From Bacteroidota bacterium (lineage in GTDB: Bacteria; Bacteroidota; Bacteroidia; Cytophagales; Cyclobacteriaceae): a stretch of 52,403 nt of DNA. The position numbers were made by a program, and so were the translations under genes. Under the pieces are notes generated by a model. That model worked only from the letters and a program-made list of their open reading frames with translations, searched no databases and had not been told where the DNA came from. Positions 34,980 to 43,362 of this stretch are shown piece by piece (the first letter of the stretch is position 1; each line of letters opens with the position of its first letter). Location of the stretch: assembly GCA_027592755.1 (NCBI GenBank), contig JAQCLE010000017.1:1-52403 (forward strand). The letters are read 5' to 3'.

Positions 34980-36665
34980 TTATTGACGGATAAAGTTTCC
35001 AGGCACATACCCGATCCTGTGAGAGACCACCATAATTTCCTTTCCGGAAACTAATTCAATTGGTTGAGTGTAAACTTCCCATGAATTACCAGGCTCCTCT
35101 CCTGTATCCAGCCATTGATATCCAATGGAGGCGCCGTCGGTTTCGCATGATATAGCGATTTTATTGTTATTCACGACAAGAACTGGATCAGCTGTTTTCG
35201 GCTGGGTTCCATCAGGCCACAGGTCCGCAAAAAGCTCCTGCTCCGGTTTTAGACCCGTGTCATTTATGGAGGTCACCCAGGCTTCATTCGCCTGCCTTAG
35301 CTCCGCGAGTTTATCAGCATATTGAGGATCACCTGCCAGGTTAATCAGGTTATGAGGATCTTCCTGGCAATCAAAAAGTTCTTCGTCGGGTTTCGTGTCC
35401 CTGAACCATTGAGCCTGTAGCTCGGTGAGTTTACCGTTATCCCGAAGGCGATAAAGTTCCTGCATGATAGGCATCTGATCACGGTATGGGATGTGTAAAA
35501 ACATGGACTTTTCAGGTTGATAATATTTGATGTAGCGGAAACGATTGTCCCGAACGGTTCGATTACGGTCAGTATTTTCATCAAATCGGTCACCAGCTGC
35601 ATAAACATATTTGGTTTCGGAATCCCTTATGTTTTCACCCAGAAAAGCGGATCCATCCATATTCTTTGGAGGTTTTAATCCGGCCAGGGAAAGCACAGTA
35701 GGAGCGAGGTCTACGAAGTTGATCATTCGGTCATCTCTTCGGCCGGCAAAAAGTTGATTGGGAAATCGAACGATCATGGGCACTTTAATGCCTGATTCAT
35801 ACATTAGTCTTTTATGCCTTGGTAGTGGCCCTCCGTGATCGGTATACCACATAACGATGGTGCTATCGAGCAGCCCATCTTCTTCCAACTGGTCAAGAAT
35901 TTTTCCTACCTGATAGTCCATTTCCACAACATTGGAGTACATGCGCCTAACATCTTTTATGCCGATATCCGTGTTGGGCAGATAGGGAGGAACTGGCACT
36001 TCCAGGTTTTCATCAACCCAAAGTGAATCTTCAGCCTTCACCCATATTCTTGATTCATGAGTGACTTCGAAATTGAAGATTGAAAAGAAGGGCTTTCCCT
36101 TGGGTCGGTTTCGCCAATGTGCCTGGCGGCCATTCTGGTCCCAGGCTGTTAATGCCCTGATAAACTGATAATCTTGTTTCGCATTGTTGGTGGTATAATA
36201 GCCATTCATACGAAGTATTTCTGAAAACATTTTGGCATCCGCAGGGGGGATAGCTTCGTAAGGTTTTAAGCCTTCGGGCAATCGCAGCGCATAGGCTTTG
36301 AGTGCTTCTTCTGATGGCGTCCCGCCCGCCCACGGGCCCGTTCTCATATGGGAGGCGGCAATGTGGTTGGGATACATTCCCATAATGATTGAAGCCCTTG
36401 CCGGGGCACAAACCGGCGCTGAAGCATAGAAATTATCATAGCAAACCCCCTCGGCGGCTAATCTGTCCAGGGTAGGTGTGACCACAGTTGAATCTCCAAA
36501 CGAGGGAATGTAAGGACTTAAATCTTCAGCCACGACCCAGAGAATATTGGGTTTGAAGTTAAGTTGAGGATTGATGGGTTCCGGTGCAACATTTACTTTT
36601 TCCTGTTGGCTACATCCGATTAAAAATGTGACCAACATAAATACGATGAATTTTATAAGCTTCAT
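34980..36665 (-). CDS. Type I sulfatase lipoprotein (heparan N-sulfatase-like)
   Basis: A 561-residue lipoprotein (LIGC at Cys18). The sulfatase signature Cys86-Ala-Pro-Ala-Arg lies in PVCAPARAS; Cys86 would be converted to formylglycine. Metal residues are in VAEDLSPY near 45-52 and YTDHGGPLPRH near 270. The EDLSPYI motif and the Asp-His-Gly-Gly-Pro-Leu region resemble family S1 sulfatases related to N-sulfoglucosamine sulfohydrolase. A short beta-sandwich tail follows near 490. Location is periplasmic or cell-surface. The nearby deacetylase, NagB-deacetylase and acyltransferase genes fit amino-sugar glycans, but specificity is a family-level inference. No anaerobic sulfatase-maturating enzyme gene is in the window. 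Confidence 0.88.
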   Translation of the reverse strand: MKLIKFIVFMLVTFLIGCSQQEKVNVAPEPINPQLNFKPNILWVVAEDLSPYIPSFGDSTVVTPTLDRLAAEGVCYDNFYASAPVCAPARASIIMGMYPNHIAASHMRTGPWAGGTPSEEALKAYALRLPEGLKPYEAIPPADAKMFSEILRMNGYYTTNNAKQDYQFIRALTAWDQNGRQAHWRNRPKGKPFFSIFNFEVTHESRIWVKAEDSLWVDENLEVPVPPYLPNTDIGIKDVRRMYSNVVEMDYQVGKILDQLEEDGLLDSTIVMWYTDHGGPLPRHKRLMYESGIKVPMIVRFPNQLFAGRRDDRMINFVDLAPTVLSLAGLKPPKNMDGSAFLGENIRDSETKYVYAAGDRFDENTDRNRTVRDNRFRYIKYYQPEKSMFLHIPYRDQMPIMQELYRLRDNGKLTELQAQWFRDTKPDEELFDCQEDPHNLINLAGDPQYADKLAELRQANEAWVTSINDTGLKPEQELFADLWPDGTQPKTADPVLVVNNNKIAISCETDGASIGYQWLDTGEEPGNSWEVYTQPIELVSGKEIMVVSHRIGYVPGNFIRQ

Positions 36666-36792
36666 AGAAAGTGGTTACTTAAAATAATTATAACTTAAAT
36701 TCGATTGATAAAATTGATAATAATCATTTTCATCTACAACCCTAAAGATCTGATGCGCATAAGCCATCAATTTGCGGCAATAAATTGAAGAA

Positions 36793-38082
36793 ATGGAATA
36801 CTTACGGGGATTAATTGGGTTGGCAGTTCTTCTTGGTTTTGCCTATATCCTCTCCGGCAATAAAAAAGCAATCGATTGGAGATTGGTGGGTATTGGCATC
36901 GTATTGCAAATCATTTTTGGGCTGCTAATTACAAAAGTTGGTTTTGTAGCTGATGGGTTTGATTGGGTAAGTGATAAGTTTGTTAAGCTAATGAGCTTTT
37001 CTCATGAGGGCGCTACATTCTTATTTGGCGACCTCACTGATGTAAGTAAATCAGGTTACATTTTTGCTTTTCATGTTTTACCAACGGTTATTTTCTTTTC
37101 TGCCGTTTCCTCGGGATTATATTATCTGGGAGTGCTTCAAAAAATTGTTTATGGCATAGCCTGGGTAATGTCACGCACGATGCGATTATCAGGTGCTGAA
37201 AGCCTTTCAGCGGCGGGTAACATATTTCTGGGACAAACCGAAGCGCCATTATTGGCCCGGCCATTTGTGAAGAATATGACCGAATCAGAGTTAATGTGCC
37301 TGATGACTGGCGGTATGGCTACTATTGCAGGAGGCGTACTGGCCGGATATGTTGCTTTTTTAGGTGGTGATGATCCTGTGGAACGTTCGAAATATGCTTC
37401 CTACTTATTAAGTGCTTCTTTTATGAATGCACCGGCAGCTATTGTATTGTCAAAAATACTTATTCCTGAAACCAGGCATGATGAAATTGATGCTAACCTA
37501 AAAGTAAGCTATGAGAGCCAGTTTGTAAATCTCATTGATGCCCTGGCCACAGGGGCAGCTGATGGTTTAAAGCTTGCAATGAATATTGGAGGAATGTTAC
37601 TTGCTTTTATTGCCATTATTTTCGTGGTAAATTGGATACTTGTGGATATGGTTGGAGCAGTAACCGGTTTGAATGGCTTAGTAGTAAGTAGTACCAACGG
37701 TACATTCCAGGGGTTTTCAATGGAGTACATTTTAGGACAATTATTTCGCCCTTTTGCTTACGCTATGGGGGTGGATTGGTCTGAAACTTTGAAGGTAGGA
37801 AGTTTGCTTGGCCAGAAAATGGTTATTAATGAGTTTGTGGCCTATCTAGACCTGGCTGAATTAAAAGCAGCTGGACAACTCAGTGAAAAGGCTATTGTCA
37901 TTTCCACCTATGCCCTGTGTGGTTTTGCTAATTTAGGTTCCATTGCGGTCCAGGTAGGTGGTATTGGCGGTATGGCGCCTAGCCGTCAGGGAGACTTGTC
38001 AAAACTGGGCATGCGAGCTCTTGTTGCAGCAACATTGGCTACTATGATGACCGCTACAATTGCCGGTGTTCTGTTAACATAA
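36793..38082 (+). CDS. Concentrative nucleoside transporter (NupC/CNT family)
   Basis: A 429-residue inner-membrane symporter. The N-terminal helices (IVLQIIFGLLITKVG) are followed by the CNT core VLPTVIFFSAVSSGLYYLG near residue 97, SAAGNIFLGQTEAPLL near 140 (nucleoside-binding), SYLLSASFMNAPAAIVLSK near 205, and the closing GFANLGSIAVQVGGIGGMAP near 378. It imports nucleosides with Na+ or H+. It complements the ribonucleoside-use genes at 14.7-17.7 kb but is not linked to them. Starts divergently from the sulfatase gene with a 127-bp AT-rich intergenic region. Confidence 0.92.
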   Translation: MEYLRGLIGLAVLLGFAYILSGNKKAIDWRLVGIGIVLQIIFGLLITKVGFVADGFDWVSDKFVKLMSFSHEGATFLFGDLTDVSKSGYIFAFHVLPTVIFFSAVSSGLYYLGVLQKIVYGIAWVMSRTMRLSGAESLSAAGNIFLGQTEAPLLARPFVKNMTESELMCLMTGGMATIAGGVLAGYVAFLGGDDPVERSKYASYLLSASFMNAPAAIVLSKILIPETRHDEIDANLKVSYESQFVNLIDALATGAADGLKLAMNIGGMLLAFIAIIFVVNWILVDMVGAVTGLNGLVVSSTNGTFQGFSMEYILGQLFRPFAYAMGVDWSETLKVGSLLGQKMVINEFVAYLDLAELKAAGQLSEKAIVISTYALCGFANLGSIAVQVGGIGGMAPSRQGDLSKLGMRALVAATLATMMTATIAGVLLT

Positions 38083-38182
38083 TTAATAGATTAGCAGAAG
38101 ATGACCGCCGCGAATTAAATGATGTTGTCAAAAAAGAAGCTCAGATAATCCCCTAAATTCACAATTATCTAAACCAATTATC

Positions 38183-39499
38183 ATGTCAAAAAATCTAATC
38201 CTTTTATTAAGTATCTCGATCCTATTTGCCTGTTCTAATAATGAATGGCAGGGAGAAACAGAGATCACCAAATGGCGAGACGGTAAGAAAACCGCGATCT
38301 CATTTACCTACGATGATGGTACGATCAATCAATTTACCACAGCAATTCCAATCATGGACAGCCTGGGAATACCCGCGACTTTTTTCATCATTACTGGAAA
38401 ACTAAGGCACACAGGTCCGGGTAAATTCATTGGCAGGCCTGTTGAGGACATTATTAAAGAAACAGCGTCTATACCTACCGATGCCAGTAACTTATTTGAG
38501 CGAGCTTCAGCCATTGGTTACTCGGGTTACCAGGGAGCGATGTCTTTTCACACCGATGCCGGTGGATTGATTGACGAGTCTGAGGATATTGAGTCTGCAA
38601 TTAAAATGATTGATGAGGGGTACAGGAAAATAAGAGCTGGTGAATTGAAGATGCGGGAGGATACGACACGCCGTTACAGTAGGACGGATACAGTAACCTG
38701 GGAGGATTTCAGGAGATTTGCTGCCAATGGACATGAGTTTGGAAGCCATACCGTCACTCATCCCCGGTTGGCAATCCTGGATGAAACGAACATCCTGTAT
38801 GAGCTTCAAAGAAGCAAAGAGGATATTGCCCGGTTCTTGGGTGAGGAACATACCTTTTCGGCTGAATGTCCCTACGGAACCGAAAACGAGCGTGTCATGG
38901 AGTATGCCTATAATATCTACCCGGCTTTACGAAATCGGATGCCTGAGTCATACCTTGAAGAATTGAATCGCTCCAGTAAATTGAATCCACTGGATTCGGA
39001 GAAGGAGTATATACAATGGCAAAGGGGACCCTTAACGAATATTACCATGGAAACGATGAAAGGCTGGGTTGATACATGCCTTGAAACCGATAACCTCTGG
39101 TTGGTCCTCGTATTCCACGGAGTGGATGGCATTGGTTGGGAAGCAAGAACGGGTGCCGAATTGAAGGAGTACTTTGGTTTTATCAAATCAAAAGAGGATC
39201 AGGCGTGGGTAGCAACTTTTGGTGATGTGACAAAATACATGCGTGAGCGCCAAAATGCGACGGTAAACGCCAAATGGGAAAATAATCAACTAAAAGTATC
39301 AGTAACTCATAGCCTTGACGCTGGTATGTATAACCAACCATTGACCCTGAAATCTTATGTTCCCGATGACTGGAATGAAATACAACTGAAAACTGATCAA
39401 TCAGAAATTCCAATAGTACCAATGAATGATGAAAAGGGCACATATGTACTATACAATGCCATTCCGGGATTGAACTATGACCTTTTAAAGTTAGACTAA
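38183..39499 (+). CDS. Polysaccharide deacetylase (NodB-fold) lipoprotein
   Basis: A 438-residue lipoprotein (ILFAC at Cys17) with a NodB-homology domain. Motif 1 is FTYDDG (Asp44-Asp45), which supplies the catalytic base and a metal ligand. Motif 2 is GSHTVTHP near 189-196 with the His-x-x-x-His metal site. A long insertion (about residues 85-180) separates the two, and a beta-rich C-terminal domain begins near 360. The enzyme would remove N- or O-acetyl groups from a polysaccharide outside the cytoplasm. The gene is followed 10 bp later by a chimeric sulfatase remnant, suggesting it was once part of a glycan-degradation set. Confidence 0.85.
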   Translation: MSKNLILLLSISILFACSNNEWQGETEITKWRDGKKTAISFTYDDGTINQFTTAIPIMDSLGIPATFFIITGKLRHTGPGKFIGRPVEDIIKETASIPTDASNLFERASAIGYSGYQGAMSFHTDAGGLIDESEDIESAIKMIDEGYRKIRAGELKMREDTTRRYSRTDTVTWEDFRRFAANGHEFGSHTVTHPRLAILDETNILYELQRSKEDIARFLGEEHTFSAECPYGTENERVMEYAYNIYPALRNRMPESYLEELNRSSKLNPLDSEKEYIQWQRGPLTNITMETMKGWVDTCLETDNLWLVLVFHGVDGIGWEARTGAELKEYFGFIKSKEDQAWVATFGDVTKYMRERQNATVNAKWENNQLKVSVTHSLDAGMYNQPLTLKSYVPDDWNEIQLKTDQSEIPIVPMNDEKGTYVLYNAIPGLNYDLLKLD

Positions 39500-39509
39500 T
39501 TACCTGGGG

Positions 39510-40100
39510 ATGAGATTTGTTAACCTTGTTTTCTTCCTTATTTCCTTTGGAATTTGTGTTAGCTGCGGATTATCTTCAATAGAATCAGACCGCCCCAATA
39601 TTGTCGTGATTCTCGTTGATGATTATGGTTATGGTGACATCAGTTTCGAAGGAAATACCCAGATTCAGACACCCAACATTGATCGCATAGCAAAGGAAGG
39701 CGTGAGACTCACGAATTTCTATCAGAGTTCTGGAGCAAATAAAGAGGATCTAATCCTACAAAATATAGGATTTGAGCTTGCAAATTCGTCGAAAACCGCT
39801 ATTGAGAAAGTTGAAATGAATCAGGCTGTCATCGATTTCCAGACACAGGAAGGCATGCCTGGCAAAACTGTTAATGTTAAGGGAGGTAAGGAGATCACAA
39901 TTCGTCCTTTTCTTGATAACCCCGAAATGCTCAAGAGTATCACAGTGTTTATGGATTTTGAATCCAATGAAATATCGGAAGACCTTCATGATTTTACCAT
40001 TATTACACCGGAATCCGGGAGACATTCATTGAATGTTGAATTCGAACATCTGAGTGGTATTAGGAATTCAGCGAGGATTGATTTGATCATTGAGAATTAG
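39510..40100 (+). pseudogene. Chimeric remnant: sulfatase N-terminus fused in frame to an unrelated beta domain
   Basis: Residues 1-75 are the start of a type I sulfatase lipoprotein (FGICVSC leader; RPNIVVILVDDYGYGDIS with the metal Asp pair; TPNIDRIAKEGVRLTNFYQSSG). In true sulfatases the next residues carry the Cys-x-Pro-x-Arg catalytic motif. Here the sequence changes abruptly to ANKEDLILQNIGFELANSS and runs for about 120 residues as a beta-sandwich-like domain (VNVKGGKEITIRPFLDNPEM, then HSLNVEFEHLSG) to the stop. No active-site Cys exists. The join is in frame. The simplest reading is a deletion that removed most of the sulfatase and the front of a following domain or gene. The second part is unrecognised. 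Confidence 0.7.
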
Positions 40101-40166
40101 AAGCCTTCATTTCTCGAGTTTGATGAATATCATCTAAGATTTTTAAGTTAAACTGAAGCAAGAGCT

Positions 40167-40913
40167 GTGAAAGATAACTTCTCAACGGGATCTGATAACT
40201 ATGCAAGATATAGACCTACGTATCCCGATGACTTTTTTGATTATTTAAATAGAATCAAAACCGGGAGCCAGAATGCCTGGGACTGTGGAACCGGAAACGG
40301 ACAGGTTGCGGGAAAATTGGCGGCCGTGTATGACAATGTTTTTGCCACTGATATCAGTCAATCACAACTGGACAATGCTGTAATAGTGGATAACGTTCAC
40401 TATTCACTACAACCGGCAGAAAAAACCGACTTTCCTGATAATTTTTTTGATCTGATTATCGTTTCTCAAGCTGTTCATTGGTTTGATTTTGTGAAATTTT
40501 ATGCTGAAGTTAATAGGACTGCAAAAAACAATGCGCTCCTGGTGATTGTCGGTTATGCCCGAGATACAATCGCACCGGAGCTTGACAGCATAGTAGACAA
40601 GTTATATTATAATATAGTTGGTAAATACTGGGACAAAGAGAGAAAGTACATTGAAGAGGGTTATCGAACCATACCCTTTCCTTTTGAAGAAATGGAGAGC
40701 CCTGATTTCAAAATCTCCTATGACTGGACATTGGAACATTTTATTGGATATTTGGAAACCTGGTCAGCCGTAAAGCACTTTATAAAAGAAAAAGGGTTTA
40801 ATCCTTTGGACTTAATAAGGGAGGAGCTTAAAGATGGCTGGGGACAAACAGAAAAGAGAGTGGTTGAATTTCCATTATTGTTGAGAATTGGAAAGATAAA
40901 AAATGTTTCCTGA
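40167..40913 (+). CDS. Class I SAM-dependent methyltransferase
   Basis: A 248-residue cytoplasmic methyltransferase. AdoMet-binding motif I is WDCGTGNGQVAGKL near residues 38-51, motif II VFATDISQSQLDNA near 57-70, and FFDLIIVSQAVHWFDF near 92-107 gives the post-motif III region typical of UbiE/trans-aconitate methyltransferase-like enzymes. The start is a GTG at 40167; an in-frame stop at 40149-40151 excludes an upstream ATG. The N-terminus (NFSTGSDNYARYRPTYP) is the normal family beginning, which supports this start. The acceptor substrate is unknown. The stop codon is one base before the first REP-like hairpin. Confidence 0.88.
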   Translation: MKDNFSTGSDNYARYRPTYPDDFFDYLNRIKTGSQNAWDCGTGNGQVAGKLAAVYDNVFATDISQSQLDNAVIVDNVHYSLQPAEKTDFPDNFFDLIIVSQAVHWFDFVKFYAEVNRTAKNNALLVIVGYARDTIAPELDSIVDKLYYNIVGKYWDKERKYIEEGYRTIPFPFEEMESPDFKISYDWTLEHFIGYLETWSAVKHFIKEKGFNPLDLIREELKDGWGQTEKRVVEFPLLLRIGKIKNVS

Positions 40914-40914
40914 G

Positions 40915-41488
40915 TGTCGGGAGGAAACTCCCGACATCCTATACATAAATAAAAGAAGCTTTCTGAGGATTGGGAGGGAACTCCCGACATCCATAATATG
41001 TTCCAAGCGTAGATTTTATACTCCAATCACACGATCCCTGGCGATCACCTTCCATTTATCTGTCACCTTTCCATTCACAGGGATGTCGGGTATTGCTAAC
41101 CGACAATTTCGCGAGTGTCAAGAGGAAACTCCCGACAGCCTATAACAATTTAAAGAGTCGTGAGGGAACTCCTGATGGCCATAATATGATCGCATACTAT
41201 ATGCTATACACCTCGATCACCCTATCCCTGGCGATCACCTTCCATTTATCTGTCACCTTTCCATTCACAGGGATGTCGGGTATTGCTACCCGACAATTTC
41301 GCGAGTGTCAAGAGGAAACTCCCGACAGCCTATAACAATTTAAAGAGTCGGGAGGGAACTCCCGATGGCCATAATATGATCGCATACTATATCAATACTC
41401 CCAATCACACGATCCCTGGCAATCACCTTCTATTTATCTGTCACCTTTCCATTCGCAGGGATGTCGGGTATTGCTACCCGACAATTAT
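40915..41488. repeat. REP-like hairpin array with about 190-bp tandem units
   Basis: Two hairpin types alternate. Type 1 is TGTCGGGAG - GAAA or GGAA - CTCCCGACA: perfect at 40915-40936, good at 41348-41365, decayed at 40972-40985, 41116-41137, 41159-41175 and 41306-41327. Type 2 is TGTCGGGT - ATTGCT - ACCCGACA: 41274-41295 and 41462-41483 perfect, 41084-41105 with one change. They lie in a unit of 188-190 bp that repeats from about 41021, 41211 and 41399 (third copy partial). Each unit starts with a 53-bp near copy of the 3' end of the PLP gene at 42241 (copies at about 41023-41075, 41213-41265, 41401-41453). No real gene lies here; short open frames are by-products of the repeats. Confidence 0.88.
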
Positions 41489-42123
41489 TCAGATGAAATC
41501 CAAGTAATGAACAACCTCCAGATGATTATTTATTCCTGTTTCATAAAACCTGGCACTGCTGTATTGGTAATCTTCAGGGTTCTGAACAAAATTCCATTTC
41601 TCTTGCATAGGATTACAATGTATGTAATTCAGTTTCTGCTCGATATATTTTCGGCTTTTCAAAAATACTTCATCAAACCGATCTTACCAGACTTTGAATA
41701 CCTGTCCTTTTCTATTATGACGGATATTCACTATCATTTCCGGGCTATGAACTTCAATTTCTTGTCTGATTTTTACTGATGTGAATTTTTTGAAATCTCT
41801 CATGAAAGCAATTCGTTTAATTCCATCTTGAAAGTGAAGGATTAAGTGGATGTGGTTTGGCATTAGTGCATAACCGAGGATATTGGCATCATATTTTTTA
41901 CAGCAGAATTCCATACTTTCTGTGATTATTTCAAAACAGCTGCCAATGGTAAGAAGAGACAACCATTTGTTACAAGTTGTGGTGATGAAAAATATATGTT
42001 CATAATGATACAGGTATCGGTCTCGAAGCCCCATGAGAAAAGTTTATTGATTTGGAGTGAATTTATCATTACTGATTTAGAATTTTTTCCCTTCGTAAAG
42101 ATGTCGGGTATTCCTCCCCGACA
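41462..42123 (-). mobile_element. RAYT-type element (REP-associated tyrosine transposase flanked by REP-like hairpins)
   Basis: The transposase-like gene (41489-42034) is enclosed by two type-2 hairpins in the same orientation: 41462-41483 on one side and TGTCGGG - 8-base loop - CCCGACA at 42102-42123 on the other. Both end in ACAATT. Further type-1 hairpins follow on both sides. Gene plus flanking palindromes is the arrangement called a REPtron. The boundaries given are those hairpins; true element ends cannot be fixed without an empty site. Confidence 0.7.
41489..42034 (-). pseudogene. REP-associated tyrosine transposase (Y1_Tnp/RAYT) with one in-frame TAA
   Basis: The frame begins at the ATG 42032-42034 with YLYHYEHIFFITTTCNKW and contains the HUH metal motif in ALMPNHIHLILHF near residues 57-69, the signature of Y1 single-strand transposases. 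A TAA at 41684-41686 (codon 117) follows GQVFKVW. The same frame then continues for 64 codons to TGA at 41489-41491: DRFDEVFLKSRKYIEQKLN, then YIHCNPMQEKWNFVQNPEDY and YQYSSARFYETG, which is the normal C-terminus of this family. Relatives read VW-Q-DR at the junction, so CAA-to-TAA is likely. The restored length is 181 residues. As sequenced, the truncated protein lacks the C-terminal helix, so it is probably inactive. Confidence 0.85.
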
Positions 42124-42215
42124 ATTTCGCGAGTGTCGGGAGGAAACTACCGACAGCCTATAACAATTGTAAAAATAAAACAAACTTCGCGAGTGTCGGG
42201 AGGGAACTCCCGACA
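42102..42215. repeat. Right-hand REP-like hairpins next to the PLP gene
   Basis: This contains one type-2 hairpin (42102-42123) and two type-1 hairpins: 42134-42155 (one mismatch, GAAA loop) and 42194-42215 (perfect 9-bp stem, GGAA loop). The sequence from the last hairpin through CATCCATAATGTGTTCAAAC and into the end of the gene at 42241 is the apparent parent of the tandem units at 41021-41488. Confidence 0.85.
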
Positions 42216-42240
42216 TCCATAATGTGTTCAAACTAGATCC

Positions 42241-43356
42241 TTATACACCAATCACCCTATCCCTGGCAATCACCTTCCATTTATCTGTCACCTTTCCATT
42301 GTTCACAATCTCAGCTTCCGAATACAGGGTAACAGTTGGACAGATATGGTAGGGAGCACCATAGAATAAATCTCCGACATTATAGATAGAATTGTCTTCT
42401 ATTTTGATCACCAGATGTTCTTCGCTATGACCGACCTGTTCCCCTTCGGCCATATTCAAAAAATGAACCCTTGGGAATGGGTTTTCTGAACCAATGGCCT
42501 TATGTCCCAGGTCTAATGTGATTCGGTCCGAGCCAACTTTGGAAATGATTCGACTGATGACCAAAGCGGCTAATGAAAAATCATAATCCGGAAATTTTTG
42601 GAGATAACCCCAATCCCATAAAATACACGTTCCCGGACTGCATATTACATATTCCTTCCTCACGGCATGGCAGTTGAAAGTCGGCGTACCACCTGCGATT
42701 ATCTCTAATTCATCACGGTACAAAGTGATGATTTGTTTCCTTAATTCTTCAACGGGTAAAAAGGCTTCATCACAATGAATTTTTCTTTCATTGAAATCGC
42801 TATTTCTAAGATGACCATCATAAGCATGCAAACCGATAATTTTGATACCTGTCAGTTTAGAACACCCTTCATATAGACTCAATGTCAAATTCGGGGCAAT
42901 CCCCGTTCTGTGATTTCCGGTGTCCAGGTCGATGAAAACATTGAGAACAGTATTTTTTTCAAGACATTTATCAGAAATGTCTTTTGCAGTCTGGGTATTA
43001 TCAATCAATGCTGAAAAAATGGTTTTAGGATAGACCTCAACAAGTTTCAGCAAACGATCAATTTTGGGTCCGGTGGGCTGATAGGCCAATAGCACATCAG
43101 GCACTTCAACCATGCCCAGCATTTCTGCCTCCGAAATGGTAGCGCATTTGAATTGATTGATTCCGACTGCCATCTGCATGCGCACGATCTCAGCCATCTT
43201 GTAAGTTTTGACATGAGGCCGAAGCCGGTGAACACCACCGGTAATCTCAATCATTTTACTGATGTTGCTTGCTACCCTGTCAGGATAAATTAGTAAAGCC
43301 GGAGAATCAATTCCTTCGATGTTGTCAACATCATACCAGTTGCCGGAATTGTTCAT
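42241..43356 (-). CDS. D-threonine aldolase/alanine racemase-fold PLP enzyme
   Basis: A 371-residue fold-type III PLP enzyme. The N-terminal barrel starts IDSPALLIYPDRVASNI, and the PLP-binding Lys lies in LRPHVKTYKM near residue 50. Further landmarks are FIDLDTGNHRTG near 142, GLHAYDGHLR near 175 and GGTPTFNCHA near 222. The C-terminal beta domain has DLGHKAIGSENP near 300 and MAEGEQVGHSEEHLVI, typical of the D-threonine aldolase/D-serine dehydratase-like family with a metal site. It would cleave or dehydrate a D-amino acid. It precedes the SSS symporter and follows RidA in the transcript order, and RidA removes reactive enamine/imine intermediates, which fits a PLP dehydratase. Its last 53 bp are copied in the neighbouring repeat array. 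Confidence 0.85.
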   Translation of the reverse strand: MNNSGNWYDVDNIEGIDSPALLIYPDRVASNISKMIEITGGVHRLRPHVKTYKMAEIVRMQMAVGINQFKCATISEAEMLGMVEVPDVLLAYQPTGPKIDRLLKLVEVYPKTIFSALIDNTQTAKDISDKCLEKNTVLNVFIDLDTGNHRTGIAPNLTLSLYEGCSKLTGIKIIGLHAYDGHLRNSDFNERKIHCDEAFLPVEELRKQIITLYRDELEIIAGGTPTFNCHAVRKEYVICSPGTCILWDWGYLQKFPDYDFSLAALVISRIISKVGSDRITLDLGHKAIGSENPFPRVHFLNMAEGEQVGHSEEHLVIKIEDNSIYNVGDLFYGAPYHICPTVTLYSEAEIVNNGKVTDKWKVIARDRVIGV

Positions 43357-43362
43357 CTCATG

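Noticed and set aside
40915-41488. Could be a CRISPR array
   Set aside because: Units are about 190 bp and similar along their whole length, with palindromes inside; there are no short repeats with unique spacers and no cas genes.
41093-41507. Repeated open frames giving near-identical peptides of 74-80 residues
   Set aside because: They arise because the roughly 190-bp units repeat. They run through hairpins and the antisense copy of a gene end, and lack ribosome-binding sites or family similarity.
10283-42034. Alternative genetic code or stop reassignment explaining four in-frame stops
   Set aside because: All three stop codons are involved and the intact genes in the window end normally with TAA, TAG and TGA, so reassignment does not fit.
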